Below are positions 38,755 to 48,261 of a stretch of DNA of 64,000 nucleotides, piece after piece. The position numbers were made by a program, and so were the translations under genes. Position 1 is the stretch's first letter. Each line of letters starts with the position of its first letter. The stretch comes from CG2-30-36-16 sp964372115. Its GTDB lineage: Bacteria; Bacteroidota; Ignavibacteria; Ignavibacteriales; Ignavibacteriaceae. Location: NCBI GenBank assembly GCA_964372115.1, contig CAYJPN010000004.1:124001-188000 (forward strand). The letters run 5' to 3'. Under the pieces are notes generated by a model. That model saw only the letters and a program-made list of their open reading frames with translations. It was not told the origin of the DNA and did not search any database.

Positions 38755-39447
38755 ATGAGCACAAAAATTTTACTTGTTGATGACGAGAAGGATATAGTTG
38801 AATTTCTAAAGTATAATCTCGAGCAGGAAGGATTTGAAGTAATTACAGCTTTCGACGGTATTCAAGCATTAGACAAACTAAATGAAGACCCGGAGCTGAT
38901 TATTCTTGATATTATGATGCCGCGTCTAAACGGTTTTGATGCAGTAAAAAAAATAAAATCAATTGAAAAATATAGTCACATTCCGATAATATTTTTAACG
39001 GCTAAATCGGGGGAAGTGGATGAGATTTTAGGTTTGGAACTCGGGGCAAATGATTATATTCAAAAACCAATATCACCCAAAAAACTTGTAGCCCGCGTAA
39101 AGTCAAACCTTAGGAAGGCAGAAGCTGCAACTGAAGAAAAGCTTTTACCGCAAATACTAAAAATAGGGCCTCTTATTATTAACAGAGAAACCTATAGAAT
39201 TCAGATTGACGGTGTAGAAAAGATATTTCCCCGTAAAGAATTTGAACTTTTATATTTTCTTGCTAATAATCCCGGGCGTGTTTTTAATCGCGATTCATTG
39301 TTAAAGGATGTTTGGGGTGTTGATGTTTATGTTGTAGACAGAACTGTTGATGTGCACATTCGAAAGGTTAGAGAAAAACTCGGCGGGTACGCCGATATAA
39401 TTGAAACAGTAAAAGGCGTTGGCTACAAATTTAAGAGTTTTGAGTAA
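38755..39447 (+). CDS. OmpR/PhoB family response regulator
   Basis: A 230-residue regulator. The receiver domain (1-120) has DDEKD acidic residues, phospho-acceptor Asp in LIILDIMMPR and the conserved Lys in NDYIQKPI. The winged-helix DNA-binding domain (~130-228) has FPRKEFELLYFLANNPGRVFNR and TVDVHIRKVREKLG, closest to the PhoB group. Its 3' end overlaps the histidine kinase start, forming a two-component pair. Confidence 0.95.
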   Translation: MSTKILLVDDEKDIVEFLKYNLEQEGFEVITAFDGIQALDKLNEDPELIILDIMMPRLNGFDAVKKIKSIEKYSHIPIIFLTAKSGEVDEILGLELGANDYIQKPISPKKLVARVKSNLRKAEAATEEKLLPQILKIGPLIINRETYRIQIDGVEKIFPRKEFELLYFLANNPGRVFNRDSLLKDVWGVDVYVVDRTVDVHIRKVREKLGGYADIIETVKGVGYKFKSFE

Positions 39448-40465
39448 TATTAAAACAAATCTAAAATCTTCGGTAAGTTTATTAACCGAGTTTGCGCTGT
39501 TTAATATTTTTACAGCAATTGTAATTTACGCTCTTATAGATAATTTTCATATTGCCATTTCTTTATTTTTTCTTTTTTTTTCAGCCAGTGTGCTTTTACT
39601 TTATTTTGTCGGGAAAAAAAGGGAAAAAGAGCTAAAAGATATAAGCGGCACCATTTCTAACATCCGCAAAAATGTTTTTCTTTCTGCTGATGAAATTGTT
39701 CTGCAGAAAAATTTGGGACAACTTCAAAAGGAAATAAAATTGATGTTTGAAAAAGCAAAAACAGACATCGATTACTTAAAGAAACTCGAAAGAATGCGAA
39801 CTGAATTTGTTGCAAATGTATCGCACGAACTTCGGACGCCGATTTTTGCTATTCAAGGGTATATTGAGACATTACTTAACGGTGCAATTGATGATGAGAA
39901 AGTTAACCATTACTTCCTGGAAAAAGCAAACCAGCATACATTAAACCTCAACAATTTACTAAACGATCTTATCGATATATCCATGATAGAATCGGGCGAA
40001 ATGAGGATGAGTTTCAGATATTTTAATGCAAATGAATTTTTACAGTCAATTGTAAATGATTCCCAATTACTGGCAGAAGAAAAAAACTTAAAGTTAATTT
40101 TTCACCCGGCAAAAAATTCGTTGCAGGTATTTGGCGATAAAGCCAAATTGAGACAGGTTCTTGTAAATTTAATTACAAATGCTGTAAAATATACCGAAGA
40201 GGGGAATGTCGAGGTTTTGGTAACCGAAGAGGGTCGATTCGCACGGATTATTGTAAAAGATACCGGCATAGGTATTTCCGAAGAGGATATGAACAGAATA
40301 TTTGAGCGATTTTATAGGGTGGATAAAGCCCGTTCACGCTCTGTGGGGGGCACAGGACTCGGATTAGCGATAGTAAAACACATTATTGACGCCCACAGCT
40401 CAAAAGTTGAAGTAAATAGCACTCCTGGCATAGGCAGCGAGTTTTCATTTTTGCTAAAAAAATAA
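39440..40465 (+). CDS. PhoR-like sensor histidine kinase
   Basis: About 341 residues when started at the TTG at 39440 (an upstream TTG at 39419 is less likely). The start overlaps the regulator stop in TTGAGTAA. Two transmembrane helices are near residues 15-60. HisKA has the phospho-acceptor His in SHELRTPIFAIQGYIETLL, and HATPase_c has NLITNAVKYT, DTGIGI and GGTGLGLAIVK. The helices are almost adjacent, leaving no sizeable periplasmic sensor domain, as in PhoR-type kinases. Phosphate control is plausible, but no pst/pho genes are in the window. Confidence 0.92.
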   Translation: MSNIKTNLKSSVSLLTEFALFNIFTAIVIYALIDNFHIAISLFFLFFSASVLLLYFVGKKREKELKDISGTISNIRKNVFLSADEIVLQKNLGQLQKEIKLMFEKAKTDIDYLKKLERMRTEFVANVSHELRTPIFAIQGYIETLLNGAIDDEKVNHYFLEKANQHTLNLNNLLNDLIDISMIESGEMRMSFRYFNANEFLQSIVNDSQLLAEEKNLKLIFHPAKNSLQVFGDKAKLRQVLVNLITNAVKYTEEGNVEVLVTEEGRFARIIVKDTGIGISEEDMNRIFERFYRVDKARSRSVGGTGLGLAIVKHIIDAHSSKVEVNSTPGIGSEFSFLLKK

Positions 40466-40561
40466 TATTTGCCTATTGTAAAATTTTTTCCGGTAAAGAT
40501 TGACATAGGAGTCATAATTTCATAATTTTGTTTTCTCATTTTAGAAAGATAGAGGTACAAG

Positions 40562-40870
40562 ATGTTCGCGGTTGTCGATATTTTGGGACAACAATTTAAG
40601 GTTACGGAAAATACTAAATACTACGTTCCCAAATTAAAAGAAGATGTAGAAGCAACAGTAACTTTCGATCATGTTATTCTTTACGAAAACGGTAAAGAAA
40701 TAAAAATTGGAACGCCCGTTGTGGATGGTATAACAGTAACCGCAAAAGTTGTGGAACATACAATGGACGATAAGGTCATCGTTTTCAAGAAGAAAAGAAG
40801 AATTAGCTACAAGAAAAAAAGAGGCCATCGCCAGCAGTTAACCCGTATTGAAGTAACAAAGATTGGATAA
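40562..40870 (+). CDS. rplU: 50S ribosomal protein L21
   Basis: A 102-residue protein with the L21 pattern: MFAVVDILGQQFKVTEN, an internal FDHVILYENG, and the C-terminal KKKRRISYKKKRGHRQQLTRIEVTKI. Followed by rpmA after 17 bases, the universal L21-L27 pair. AGAGGTAC upstream serves as ribosome binding site. Confidence 0.98.
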   Translation: MFAVVDILGQQFKVTENTKYYVPKLKEDVEATVTFDHVILYENGKEIKIGTPVVDGITVTAKVVEHTMDDKVIVFKKKRRISYKKKRGHRQQLTRIEVTKIG

Positions 40871-40887
40871 ATAAAGGAGATTGAATA

Positions 40888-41145
40888 ATGGCTCATAAGA
40901 AAGGTCAAGGTTCAACCAAGAACGGCAGAGATTCTAATGCTCAAAGACTTGGCGTAAAAAAATTCGGCGGCGAAAGCGTGCTTGCCGGTAATATACTTGT
41001 AAGACAAAGAGGAACAAAATTCCACCCAGGCGCCAACGTTGGCATCGGCGGTGACGATACTCTTTTTGCTCTTATAAGCGGCAAAGTAAAATTTGAAGAT
41101 AAAAGAGGCGATAGAAAATACGTTTGCGTATATTCAGCCGAATAA
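40888..41145 (+). CDS. rpmA: 50S ribosomal protein L27
   Basis: An 85-residue protein starting MAHKKGQGSTKNGRDSNAQR with the conserved GVKKFGGESVLAGNILVRQRG and GIGGDDTLFAL segments. The second residue region has no Firmicutes-type cleavable N-extension. AAAGGAGA precedes the ATG. Confidence 0.98.
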   Translation: MAHKKGQGSTKNGRDSNAQRLGVKKFGGESVLAGNILVRQRGTKFHPGANVGIGGDDTLFALISGKVKFEDKRGDRKYVCVYSAE

Positions 41146-41165
41146 AAGTTTTAACTTCAACCAGA

Positions 41166-41190
41166 AGCCCTCTTTAAGAGGGCTTTGTTG
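41166..41190 (+). terminator. Rho-independent terminator after rpmA
   Basis: AGCCCTCTT (41166-41174) and AAGAGGGCT (41176-41184) form a GC-rich stem with a very tight loop, followed by TTGTTGTTTT. It ends the rplU-rpmA transcript. Confidence 0.85.
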
Positions 41191-41257
41191 TTTTAAACGG
41201 GGGTTTTTAACATTTCACTTGGATTTATAAGCGAAAAAAATCTGAAACAGAAAAATA

Positions 41258-41288
41258 AAAAAAACGGTGTGTTATCACCGCCTTTTTA
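41258..41288 (-). terminator. Terminator between convergent rpmA and cheW
   Basis: Stem CGGTG (41265-41269)/CACCG (41276-41280) flanked by A-runs on the left and T-runs on the right. Read on the minus strand it gives GGCGGTGATAACACACCG followed by a long T run, so it suits cheW, but it may work in both directions. Confidence 0.75.
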
Positions 41289-41334
41289 AGATGAGCTTAT
41301 TAAAAAATAAAGATCATCAGATTTCATTTTTACC

Positions 41335-41826
41335 TTAAAAATCGGATTGCTCTAATTTTTGTTTTTCTTCCTTTGTTAAAACTTTTTCAAGATCAAGAAG
41401 AATAAGCAGTCTGTCTTCTAATTTTCCGACTGCTGTAATGTATTCTGAATTAATTCCGGCAACCATTGAAGGTGGAGCTTCGGTAATATTTCTTGGTATT
41501 CGAAGCACTTCGCTCACCTGATCCACAACAAAACCCACAGTCTGGTTATTAATTTCCGTTACAACTACTCTGGTGTCTTTCCCATGTTTTATTGAAGCCA
41601 AACCAAGTTTTATTCGTAAATCAATAACAGGAATTACACTTCCCCTCAAATTAATAATCCCTTCAACAAATACAGGAGCATTTGGTACTTTTGTAATATC
41701 TACCATACGGTTAATTTCTTTTACCTTTAGGATATCAACACCAAATTCCTCATTTCCTATCTTAAAACTGACCAATTGAAGGAGTTCTTCACTCTCATGT
41801 TTTTTTTCTTGTTCTTTTATACTCAT
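41335..41826 (-). CDS. cheW: Chemotaxis coupling protein CheW
   Basis: A 163-residue protein with a typical CheW double SH3-like fold: LVSFKIGNEEFGVDILKVKEINRM, the TKVPNAPVFVEGIINLRGSVIPVIDLR motif, and VGFVVDQVSEVLRI. It links chemoreceptors to the kinase CheA. It lies directly downstream of a chemoreceptor gene on the same strand with 104 bases and a hairpin between. No cheA, cheY or flagellar gene is in the window, so the pathway partners are elsewhere. Confidence 0.95.
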   Translation of the reverse strand: MSIKEQEKKHESEELLQLVSFKIGNEEFGVDILKVKEINRMVDITKVPNAPVFVEGIINLRGSVIPVIDLRIKLGLASIKHGKDTRVVVTEINNQTVGFVVDQVSEVLRIPRNITEAPPSMVAGINSEYITAVGKLEDRLLILLDLEKVLTKEEKQKLEQSDF

Positions 41827-41902
41827 TTTTTTCTCCGGTTTTCGATGACAATATGTAATAATTTATTTTACTTCCATTATAGAAATTATCATCAAAAAAT
41901 TT

Positions 41903-41930
41903 AAGCCATCGTATTAGATGGCTTTTTTTA
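41903..41930. terminator. Hairpin between the chemoreceptor gene and cheW
   Basis: AAGCCATC (41903-41910), loop GTATTA, GATGGCTT (41917-41924). In the + direction it has an immediate T run. In the direction of transcription of the flanking minus-strand genes, the T-rich tract begins about 4 bases after the stem. It may be an attenuating terminator that sets the receptor:CheW ratio. Confidence 0.6.
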
Positions 41931-44015
41931 TTAATTAAAGTTAGAAATATATTTTTTATGACCGTTATTATTATTGCCGACAAAGTTATCATCCACTTTA
42001 AATTGCTCAACTATTTTTTGCAGATTTTCAGTTAAACGATTTAAATCTTCCGCTGCGCGTGCAACCTGTTGTATACCGGCAGCAGACTCGTGAGTAACCG
42101 AACTGATCGCTTCGATATTTTTGCTTATTGATTCAGACGTTGCCGATTGTTCTTCACTTGCGGCAGCTACTTGTGTAACTATATCGACAGCCTGCTGGGA
42201 AGCTGAAATTATTTCTTTCAAGGACTCACCCGCTTGGGCAGCATATTGTTTACCAACCTGAACTTCACTGGTGCCTTTACCTATTGAATCCACTGCCGCA
42301 GCCGTGTCTTTTTGAATTTGCTTTATCATTATTGCAATTTCTTTTGTAGCCTTTGTGGTTCTTTCAGCAAGCTTTCTTACTTCATCGGCAACCACGGCAA
42401 AACCGCGTCCCTGCTCGCCGGCGCGTGCTGCTTCAATTGCAGCGTTAAGTGCAAGCAAGTTTGTCTGGTCTGCAATCTCATCAATTACTTGAATAATCTC
42501 ACCAATTTGATTGCTGTTTTTTCCAAGTTCCTGCACTGTGGCAGCAGCTTGCGTAACAACTTCGGCAATACGATTCATACCTTCAATTGTTTGCTTAACT
42601 ACCTCACCGCCTTTGGCAGCAATATCACCTGCTTTTTGAGAAGTAGATGCCGCATTAGATGCGTTTCTGGATGTTTCAATAATTGTTTTTGTCATTTCCT
42701 CTATTGAGCCTGCAACATCCGTTACCTGAGCGCTTTGTTCTTGTGAACCGGCAGCCATCTCTTCTGTGCTGCTCGAAATTTGAGTGCTTGCGCTTGCGGT
42801 TGCCTGTACGCTTTCTCTAACCTCGGTAATAAGCCTGCTCAACGATTCGCATACCTGATTAATACTGATTTTTATTTGCTGATGATCGCCCTGATAATTA
42901 CCGGTAACGCGAGCCGTTAAATCGCCCGTAGCAACAATTTTTAGCACATTTACCCCTTCATTTACAGGCATAATTACTTCATCAAGCATAGAGTTTACAT
43001 TTTGCAATAATTCTGACCATACCCCTGCGAATTTGGATGTATTTGCTCTCGCTTTTAGATTGCCGTTATTTGCTTCTTTTACAAGCTGCTTTAACTCGCT
43101 TACCATATCGTTCACAGTATCAACCTCTTTATTAAATGAGTTTGATAATGCATCTTTTGATGACGAAGCTGTTACTTTTACAATTTCACCATTTGAAATT
43201 TTTTCTGCCGCGTCTGCTTTTATTTTTTGAGCTTCCACAAGAGATTGAAATGATTTTGCAAGGCGACCGATTTCATCATCGCTACTAAAGTTGATTTTAA
43301 TATCAACATCACCAAGTGCAATTTCTTTTGCGGCATCGTCTAACTCTTTAATAGGCAGTGTTATTTTTTTTGCTATAAAATAAACAATAATAAGACCTGC
43401 AATAATTCCGAGGAATAAAAATATTATAGCATTATTTCTAACTGCGGCAAGTTCTTCTTCTACATCATCAATATAAATACCACTTCCAATAATCCAGTTC
43501 CAATCTTTATATAATTTTACATACGAAATTTTTGGAACCGGTTGATCTGAACCGGGTTTTGGCCAATAATAATCTACAACTCCTTCTCCCTTTGTGGTGG
43601 CAACTTTTACCATTTCCATAAATAAATACTTACCATTTGGGTCTTTATTATTTGCCAGATTGGTTCCATTCAATTTAGGGTTAATCGGGTGCATAATCAT
43701 AAATGGTCTGGTGTCATTAATCCAGAAGTAGTCTTCTTTATTATACCTTAGTTGTGCTAACCCATTAAGTACTTCTGATTGAGCTTGTTCTAATGTCATT
43801 TTCCCGCTTTTTACAAACTCTCCATAAATATTAACCATCCCATAAGCAACATCAACGGTTTGCTGTAAAGTTTCCTCCTTGGAATGATATAACTTTTTCT
43901 CCAGAGTAGGGATAAAATAAAAATAAAACAGTAAAAGAAATGGCAGCATAGCGGCTGCCATCACCGTCAATATCTTTGAAAACAAATTCCAATCTTTAAA
44001 ATTTTTCAGTTTCAT
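41931..44015 (-). CDS. Methyl-accepting chemotaxis protein with periplasmic Cache domain
   Basis: About 694 residues. A start at 44015 is preferred over the ATG four codons upstream because it begins MKLKNFKDW and has GGATGG upstream; both remain possible. One N-terminal transmembrane helix is followed by a single-Cache type sensor (YKEDYFWINDTRPFMIMHPI-like motif, GKYLFMEMV, GVVDYYWPKPG, WNWIIGSGIYIDDV). Then come a second helix (~185-205), HAMP (~206-260), a linker with a HAMP-like repeat, and the methyl-accepting signalling hairpin with tip IDEIADQTNLLALNAAIEAA. Cache ligands are often small organic acids; the actual ligand is unknown. The C-terminus lacks a CheR-tethering pentapeptide. 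Confidence 0.94.
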   Translation of the reverse strand: MKLKNFKDWNLFSKILTVMAAAMLPFLLLFYFYFIPTLEKKLYHSKEETLQQTVDVAYGMVNIYGEFVKSGKMTLEQAQSEVLNGLAQLRYNKEDYFWINDTRPFMIMHPINPKLNGTNLANNKDPNGKYLFMEMVKVATTKGEGVVDYYWPKPGSDQPVPKISYVKLYKDWNWIIGSGIYIDDVEEELAAVRNNAIIFLFLGIIAGLIIVYFIAKKITLPIKELDDAAKEIALGDVDIKINFSSDDEIGRLAKSFQSLVEAQKIKADAAEKISNGEIVKVTASSSKDALSNSFNKEVDTVNDMVSELKQLVKEANNGNLKARANTSKFAGVWSELLQNVNSMLDEVIMPVNEGVNVLKIVATGDLTARVTGNYQGDHQQIKISINQVCESLSRLITEVRESVQATASASTQISSSTEEMAAGSQEQSAQVTDVAGSIEEMTKTIIETSRNASNAASTSQKAGDIAAKGGEVVKQTIEGMNRIAEVVTQAAATVQELGKNSNQIGEIIQVIDEIADQTNLLALNAAIEAARAGEQGRGFAVVADEVRKLAERTTKATKEIAIMIKQIQKDTAAAVDSIGKGTSEVQVGKQYAAQAGESLKEIISASQQAVDIVTQVAAASEEQSATSESISKNIEAISSVTHESAAGIQQVARAAEDLNRLTENLQKIVEQFKVDDNFVGNNNNGHKKYISNFN

Positions 44016-44053
44016 AATACCATCCATAATTATGTTTAATATTTAATCATCAT

Positions 44054-45265
44054 TTAAAAGAAATAATAAGCAGCAAGTAGAAGTCTAATATTTGCTACTG
44101 TTTTTGCATCGTTAACTTTTCCCAATTGATCAGTTTTGCCGTAAGCAGCAGCTGTATATTCAACCTCCGTTGAAAAACGGGTACTCCCCGAGTTAAACTC
44201 AATTCGAGGCGAAACACGCACTACGTTGTCTATATTTGAGCCTCTACCGTAATAGGCTCCTTTTATCTCATCAACTGTTCCCAAATTTTTTGTATAACCA
44301 GCGAATAATCCGAAGGCAACATTTTTTCCGAATGAAACATCACCCCAGAATGATGCGGCGCTGCTCGGGGTATATTGCTGGATTCCGGTAGTAGTGTCAA
44401 CCGATGAAACCGCATAACCACCAAGCATTAAAAGATCCGTCAGGTTACTCCCGTATAAACCATGTACCTTTAATGTTACTGCTTCAATCGAAAATTTTGC
44501 AAACCCGCTAAAAGCGTAACTGTTTACACGCTCATCGGTTTTGTATTTTTTTGTTGTTGAAATTTGGGGCATCAACGATTTAAATTCACTGCTTGCACCA
44601 ACTACCGTGGTTCCATTTTTATATTTAAGAGAGAAACTTAATATTGGCAATGTAGAATTTCGCAAATAAACAGAACCAGCGCCGGCAGGGCCTGTGCTTG
44701 TAAAGTCTCTTTGCGATGCAACAACAAAAGCTGCTTCAACATTACTAAATTTTTGTGTTACTCTTATTTGCGGGTTTCTCGAAAAAGGTTGAAAAGGCAC
44801 TCCGGTATTAAAAGATACAACACCTGGAAATACATCTGTATTAAACAGCGGGTGCCAGAATTGACCAAAGAGAAGTGAAGTGTTTTCCCAATCGAGTTTT
44901 ACAAATGCGTGTCGCAGTCTAAAACCGTTTACATCTCCATCCGAATTACCGAAGAATGCGCCTTCAATCATCCCGCTGGTTTTAGCTCCGAATGCATCGG
45001 GACCGGTAATTTTGCCTGTTAACCTTGTTTGAATTGATAATAAATTAAGAGAGGTTTGTTTATTTATATCTTCACCGGTTGCGTCAAGTTGTTCGGCAGC
45101 GGGATAGAATAGAAAATGATTTTCCCTTGAGGTAACTGTCTGCCGCGAATCCAGCATAACGTCGGTTTTTACAAATCCGGAAAAACCTATTCCAAATGTT
45201 GTTTCTTTATTTTGAGCTACTACCACTGTAGCAGCAGCAATAATAAGCAATAAAGCTTTTTTCAT
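44054..45265 (-). CDS. Porin-like outer-membrane protein (DcaP-like)
   Basis: A 403-residue protein with a signal peptide (to VVVAQN) followed by barrel strands. The region GFSGFVKTDVMLDSRQ, RLRHAFVKLDWENTSLLFGQFWHPLF and FSRNPQIRVTQKF resembles DcaP-type trimeric porins, in which F-G-Q-x-W is a recurrent motif. The C-terminus ends YYFF, typical of barrels. Substrate unknown. It sits upstream of the chemoreceptor gene on the same strand with a 38-base gap; a link between uptake and sensing is only a possibility. Confidence 0.7.
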   Translation of the reverse strand: MKKALLLIIAAATVVVAQNKETTFGIGFSGFVKTDVMLDSRQTVTSRENHFLFYPAAEQLDATGEDINKQTSLNLLSIQTRLTGKITGPDAFGAKTSGMIEGAFFGNSDGDVNGFRLRHAFVKLDWENTSLLFGQFWHPLFNTDVFPGVVSFNTGVPFQPFSRNPQIRVTQKFSNVEAAFVVASQRDFTSTGPAGAGSVYLRNSTLPILSFSLKYKNGTTVVGASSEFKSLMPQISTTKKYKTDERVNSYAFSGFAKFSIEAVTLKVHGLYGSNLTDLLMLGGYAVSSVDTTTGIQQYTPSSAASFWGDVSFGKNVAFGLFAGYTKNLGTVDEIKGAYYGRGSNIDNVVRVSPRIEFNSGSTRFSTEVEYTAAAYGKTDQLGKVNDAKTVANIRLLLAAYYFF

Positions 45266-45688
45266 GGGATTTTCTCCATAAATAATAAAAGATAATATCA
45301 GGCGCCTTTAGAAGTGAGGCTAAATGATAAATTGACTACTATATATATTTAAAAATATTTTATTATCACCCGAAAAAGAGCAAGATTATCCCGATGGAAA
45401 AAATCCCCGGACAAAATCGGAATGTTAGAAGCTGTTTTAACCTGAAATTAATTTTTCCCTATTCTCTGGTATTATTATCGGAAAGTGCGTAAAATAGTTA
45501 ACAGCTGCGAAGTAATTATTTTTTAATATTATTTGATATTAACTATAAAGAATATATTTTCGCAGTATTATTATATCTGTTAATAACATAATTATTTTAA
45601 TTTCATTTTGATGATGTATCAAATAACCTCAATTGTATTCATGTCAGAAAAATTTCCATTAACACATTTAAATTTGTAGGAGCATTTA
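45266..45688. other. 423-base divergent intergenic region (porin-like gene / sdhC)
   Basis: AT-rich spacer between divergently transcribed genes that must hold both promoters. The sdhC side ends in GTAGGAGCATTTA, a good ribosome binding site. I see no convincing consensus promoter, riboswitch, tRNA or sizeable inverted repeat in it. Confidence 0.6.
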
Positions 45689-46351
45689 ATGGGTTGGTTT
45701 TCCAAATTCATCGAGTCTTCACTTGGGAAAAAAATAGTAATGGCGCTCACTGGTTCATTGCTCATGCTTTTTCTTATAGTTCATTTTATTGGTAACATGC
45801 TGCTTTATTTTGGCCCGGCTGCTTTCCAAAAGTATGTTGAAACCTTAGAAGCTGTAAAGCCGGTTGTTCGGGTTGTTGAAATTTTATTAGCGCTGCTTTT
45901 CGTTTTCCATATTTTTAACGGAGTACGTTTATGGTGGCTGAATAAAAAAGCAAACCCGCAAAAATATGCTGTCAATGCTTCGAGCGAAAATTCCACCATT
46001 TTCTCCAGAAGCATGGCTATTACCGGAAGCATTATTTTTATTTTTCTTGTCATTCACCTATCCACTTTTTGGGCTAGTTTTAATTTTGCAAAACATCCGC
46101 CATCTGAATTCCTGTTTTATACGATAGTTGCGGAGTGGTTTCAAAATATATACTACTCACTGTTTTATATCATTGCCATGGGATTTCTTGGGTTTCATCT
46201 AAACCATGCATTCCAGAGTGCGTTTCAAACATTCGGTGTAAATCACAAAAAATATACACCTCTAATAAAAAAATTAGGGACAGTATACGCATTGATAATG
46301 GCGTTAGGTTTCGCATCCATTCCAATTTACTTTTTACTGGGAGGCAAATAA
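45689..46351 (+). CDS. sdhC: Succinate dehydrogenase/fumarate reductase cytochrome b subunit
   Basis: A 220-residue integral membrane subunit with five predicted helices (for example IVMALTGSLLMLFLIVHFIGN, VVRVVEILLALLFVFHIFNG, AITGSIIFIFLVIHLSTF). Histidines such as those in IVHFIGN, LFVFHIFNG, IHLST and GFHLNHAF are candidate haem b ligands. It matches the single-subunit, dihaem type found in Bacteroidota and epsilonproteobacteria (type B). Quinone reduction or oxidation occurs here. The stop overlaps the sdhA start. Confidence 0.95.
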   Translation: MGWFSKFIESSLGKKIVMALTGSLLMLFLIVHFIGNMLLYFGPAAFQKYVETLEAVKPVVRVVEILLALLFVFHIFNGVRLWWLNKKANPQKYAVNASSENSTIFSRSMAITGSIIFIFLVIHLSTFWASFNFAKHPPSEFLFYTIVAEWFQNIYYSLFYIIAMGFLGFHLNHAFQSAFQTFGVNHKKYTPLIKKLGTVYALIMALGFASIPIYFLLGGK

Positions 46352-48261
46352 TGATGAAGTTAAATCCAAATGTTCCGGAAGGTAACATAGCCGAAAAATG
46401 GTCGAATCATAAATTTTCGATGAAACTCGTCAACCCGGCAAATAAAAGAAAATATGATATTATTGTTGTGGGTACCGGATTAGCAGGTGCCTCTGCTTGT
46501 GCAACCTTAGGTGAGCTTGGCTACAAAGTAAAAGCGTTTACTTACCACGATTCTCCACGTCGTGCGCATTCAATTGCAGCACAGGGGGGAATAAATGCGG
46601 CAAAAAATTATCAAAACGATGCCGACTCAGTTTACCGCTTGTTTTACGATACGGTAAAGGGAGGCGATTTCCGTTCGCGTGAAGCCAATGTTTACAGGTT
46701 AGCTGAAGTAAGCAACAATATTATTGATCAGTGTGTTGCTCAGGGTGTACCTTTTGCAAGGGAGTATGGCGGAACTCTGGCAAACCGTTCATTCGGTGGT
46801 GCGCAGGTATCCAGAACTTTTTATGCACGCGGTGAAACCGGACAGCAGCTTCTGCTTGGCGCCTACGGCTCTCTAAACAGACAAATACATCTTGGTAATG
46901 TTAAAATGTACAACCGGCGCGAAATGCTAGATTTAGTGCTTGTTGACGGAGTAGCAAAAGGAATTGTCGTAAGAAATTTATTAACCGGCGAATTAGAAAG
47001 ACATTCAGCTCAGGCTGTTGTGCTTGCTACCGGAGGTTACGTTAATGTTTATTTCTTATCTACAAACGCAATGAACAGCAATGCCACAGCTTCATGGCGG
47101 GCGCACAAACGCGGAGCTGCATTTGCAAATCCATGTTACACACAAATTCATCCCACATGCCTGCCGGTTCACGGCGAAGCTCAATCGAAACTTGTTTTAA
47201 TGAGCGAGAGTTTGCGGAATGACGGCAGAATTTGGGTTTCTAAAAAAGTTGATGATAAACGCCCTGCAAATCAAATACCGGAAGAAGAAAGGGATTATTA
47301 TCTCGAAAGAAGATACCCTGCATTCGGGAATTTAGTACCCCGCGATGTTGCCTCAAGAAATGCAAAATATGTTTGCGATGAAGGACGCGGTGTTAAAGGC
47401 GGTCGTGCGGTTTATTTAGATTTTTCGGATGCCTTTAACCGAATTGGAAAAGACGGAGTAAAGGACAGATACGGCAACCTGTTCGATATGTATCAGAACA
47501 TAACTGGCGAAGACCCGTATGAGGTACCGATGTTGATTTATCCCGCACCCCACTATTCAATGGGCGGTTTGTGGGTCGATTATAATTTGATGAGCAACAT
47601 CCCAGGTTTATTTGTTCTTGGTGAAGCAAACTTTTCAGACCACGGGGCAAACAGGCTTGGCGCAAGTGCATTGATGCAAGGTTTAGCCGACGGCTACTTT
47701 GTTATTCCATACACAATTGGAAATTATCTTGCTAGTACAAAACCTGAAAAAGCAGATACTGACAGTCCTGAGTTTAAAGAGACTGAAAAAAATGTTCAGG
47801 ACGATATTAAAAAGCTTCTTTCAGTAAACGGCAAGCAAACGGTTGATGCCATTCATAAAAAGCTTGGAATGATTTTGATAGATAAAGTCGGCATGTCAAG
47901 AGAAGCCAAAGGACTGAATCAGGCAATAAAGGATATAAAGGAATTAAGAGAAGAATTCTGGACTGACGTAAAAGTTGTTGGTAAAGGAGAAGAACTAAAC
48001 CAAACATTAGAGCGTGCAGGCAGGGTTGCAGATTTTCTTGAACTCGGCGAACTGATGGCTAAAGATGCACTAAACAGAAATGAAAGCTGCGGCGGACATT
48101 TCCGTGAAGAATACCAAACTCCCGAAGGTGAAGCATTAAGAAGAGACGATGAGTATGCATATGTGGCTGCATGGGAATATAAAAAACCCGGCGAATGGGA
48201 ACTTGAAAAAGAAAATCTTGAATTTACAAATGTTAAATTGGCTACTAGGAGTTATAAATAA
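46351..48261 (+). CDS. sdhA: Succinate dehydrogenase/fumarate reductase flavoprotein subunit
   Basis: 636 residues from the ATG at 46351. The frame is open upstream to 46135, but that part overlaps sdhC and lacks family similarity, and GGGAGG lies just before 46351. Motifs are the FAD Rossmann GTGLAGASACATLGELG, the covalent-FAD His in RRAHSIAAQGGINAAKN, the active-site segment with HPTCLPVHGE, and a C-terminal HFREEYQTPEGEALR block. It oxidises succinate to fumarate (or the reverse). One-base overlaps at both ends show tight translational coupling in sdhCAB. Confidence 0.97.
   Translation: MMKLNPNVPEGNIAEKWSNHKFSMKLVNPANKRKYDIIVVGTGLAGASACATLGELGYKVKAFTYHDSPRRAHSIAAQGGINAAKNYQNDADSVYRLFYDTVKGGDFRSREANVYRLAEVSNNIIDQCVAQGVPFAREYGGTLANRSFGGAQVSRTFYARGETGQQLLLGAYGSLNRQIHLGNVKMYNRREMLDLVLVDGVAKGIVVRNLLTGELERHSAQAVVLATGGYVNVYFLSTNAMNSNATASWRAHKRGAAFANPCYTQIHPTCLPVHGEAQSKLVLMSESLRNDGRIWVSKKVDDKRPANQIPEEERDYYLERRYPAFGNLVPRDVASRNAKYVCDEGRGVKGGRAVYLDFSDAFNRIGKDGVKDRYGNLFDMYQNITGEDPYEVPMLIYPAPHYSMGGLWVDYNLMSNIPGLFVLGEANFSDHGANRLGASALMQGLADGYFVIPYTIGNYLASTKPEKADTDSPEFKETEKNVQDDIKKLLSVNGKQTVDAIHKKLGMILIDKVGMSREAKGLNQAIKDIKELREEFWTDVKVVGKGEELNQTLERAGRVADFLELGELMAKDALNRNESCGGHFREEYQTPEGEALRRDDEYAYVAAWEYKKPGEWELEKENLEFTNVKLATRSYK

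Noticed and set aside
45266..45688. Hidden small gene or regulatory RNA upstream of sdhC
   Set aside because: Only short AT-rich frames without ribosome binding sites and no stable hairpin were found.
46135..46350. Extended N-terminus of SdhA
   Set aside because: The extra 72 residues overlap sdhC in another frame and bear no similarity to flavoprotein subunits, and a good ribosome binding site lies right before 46351.
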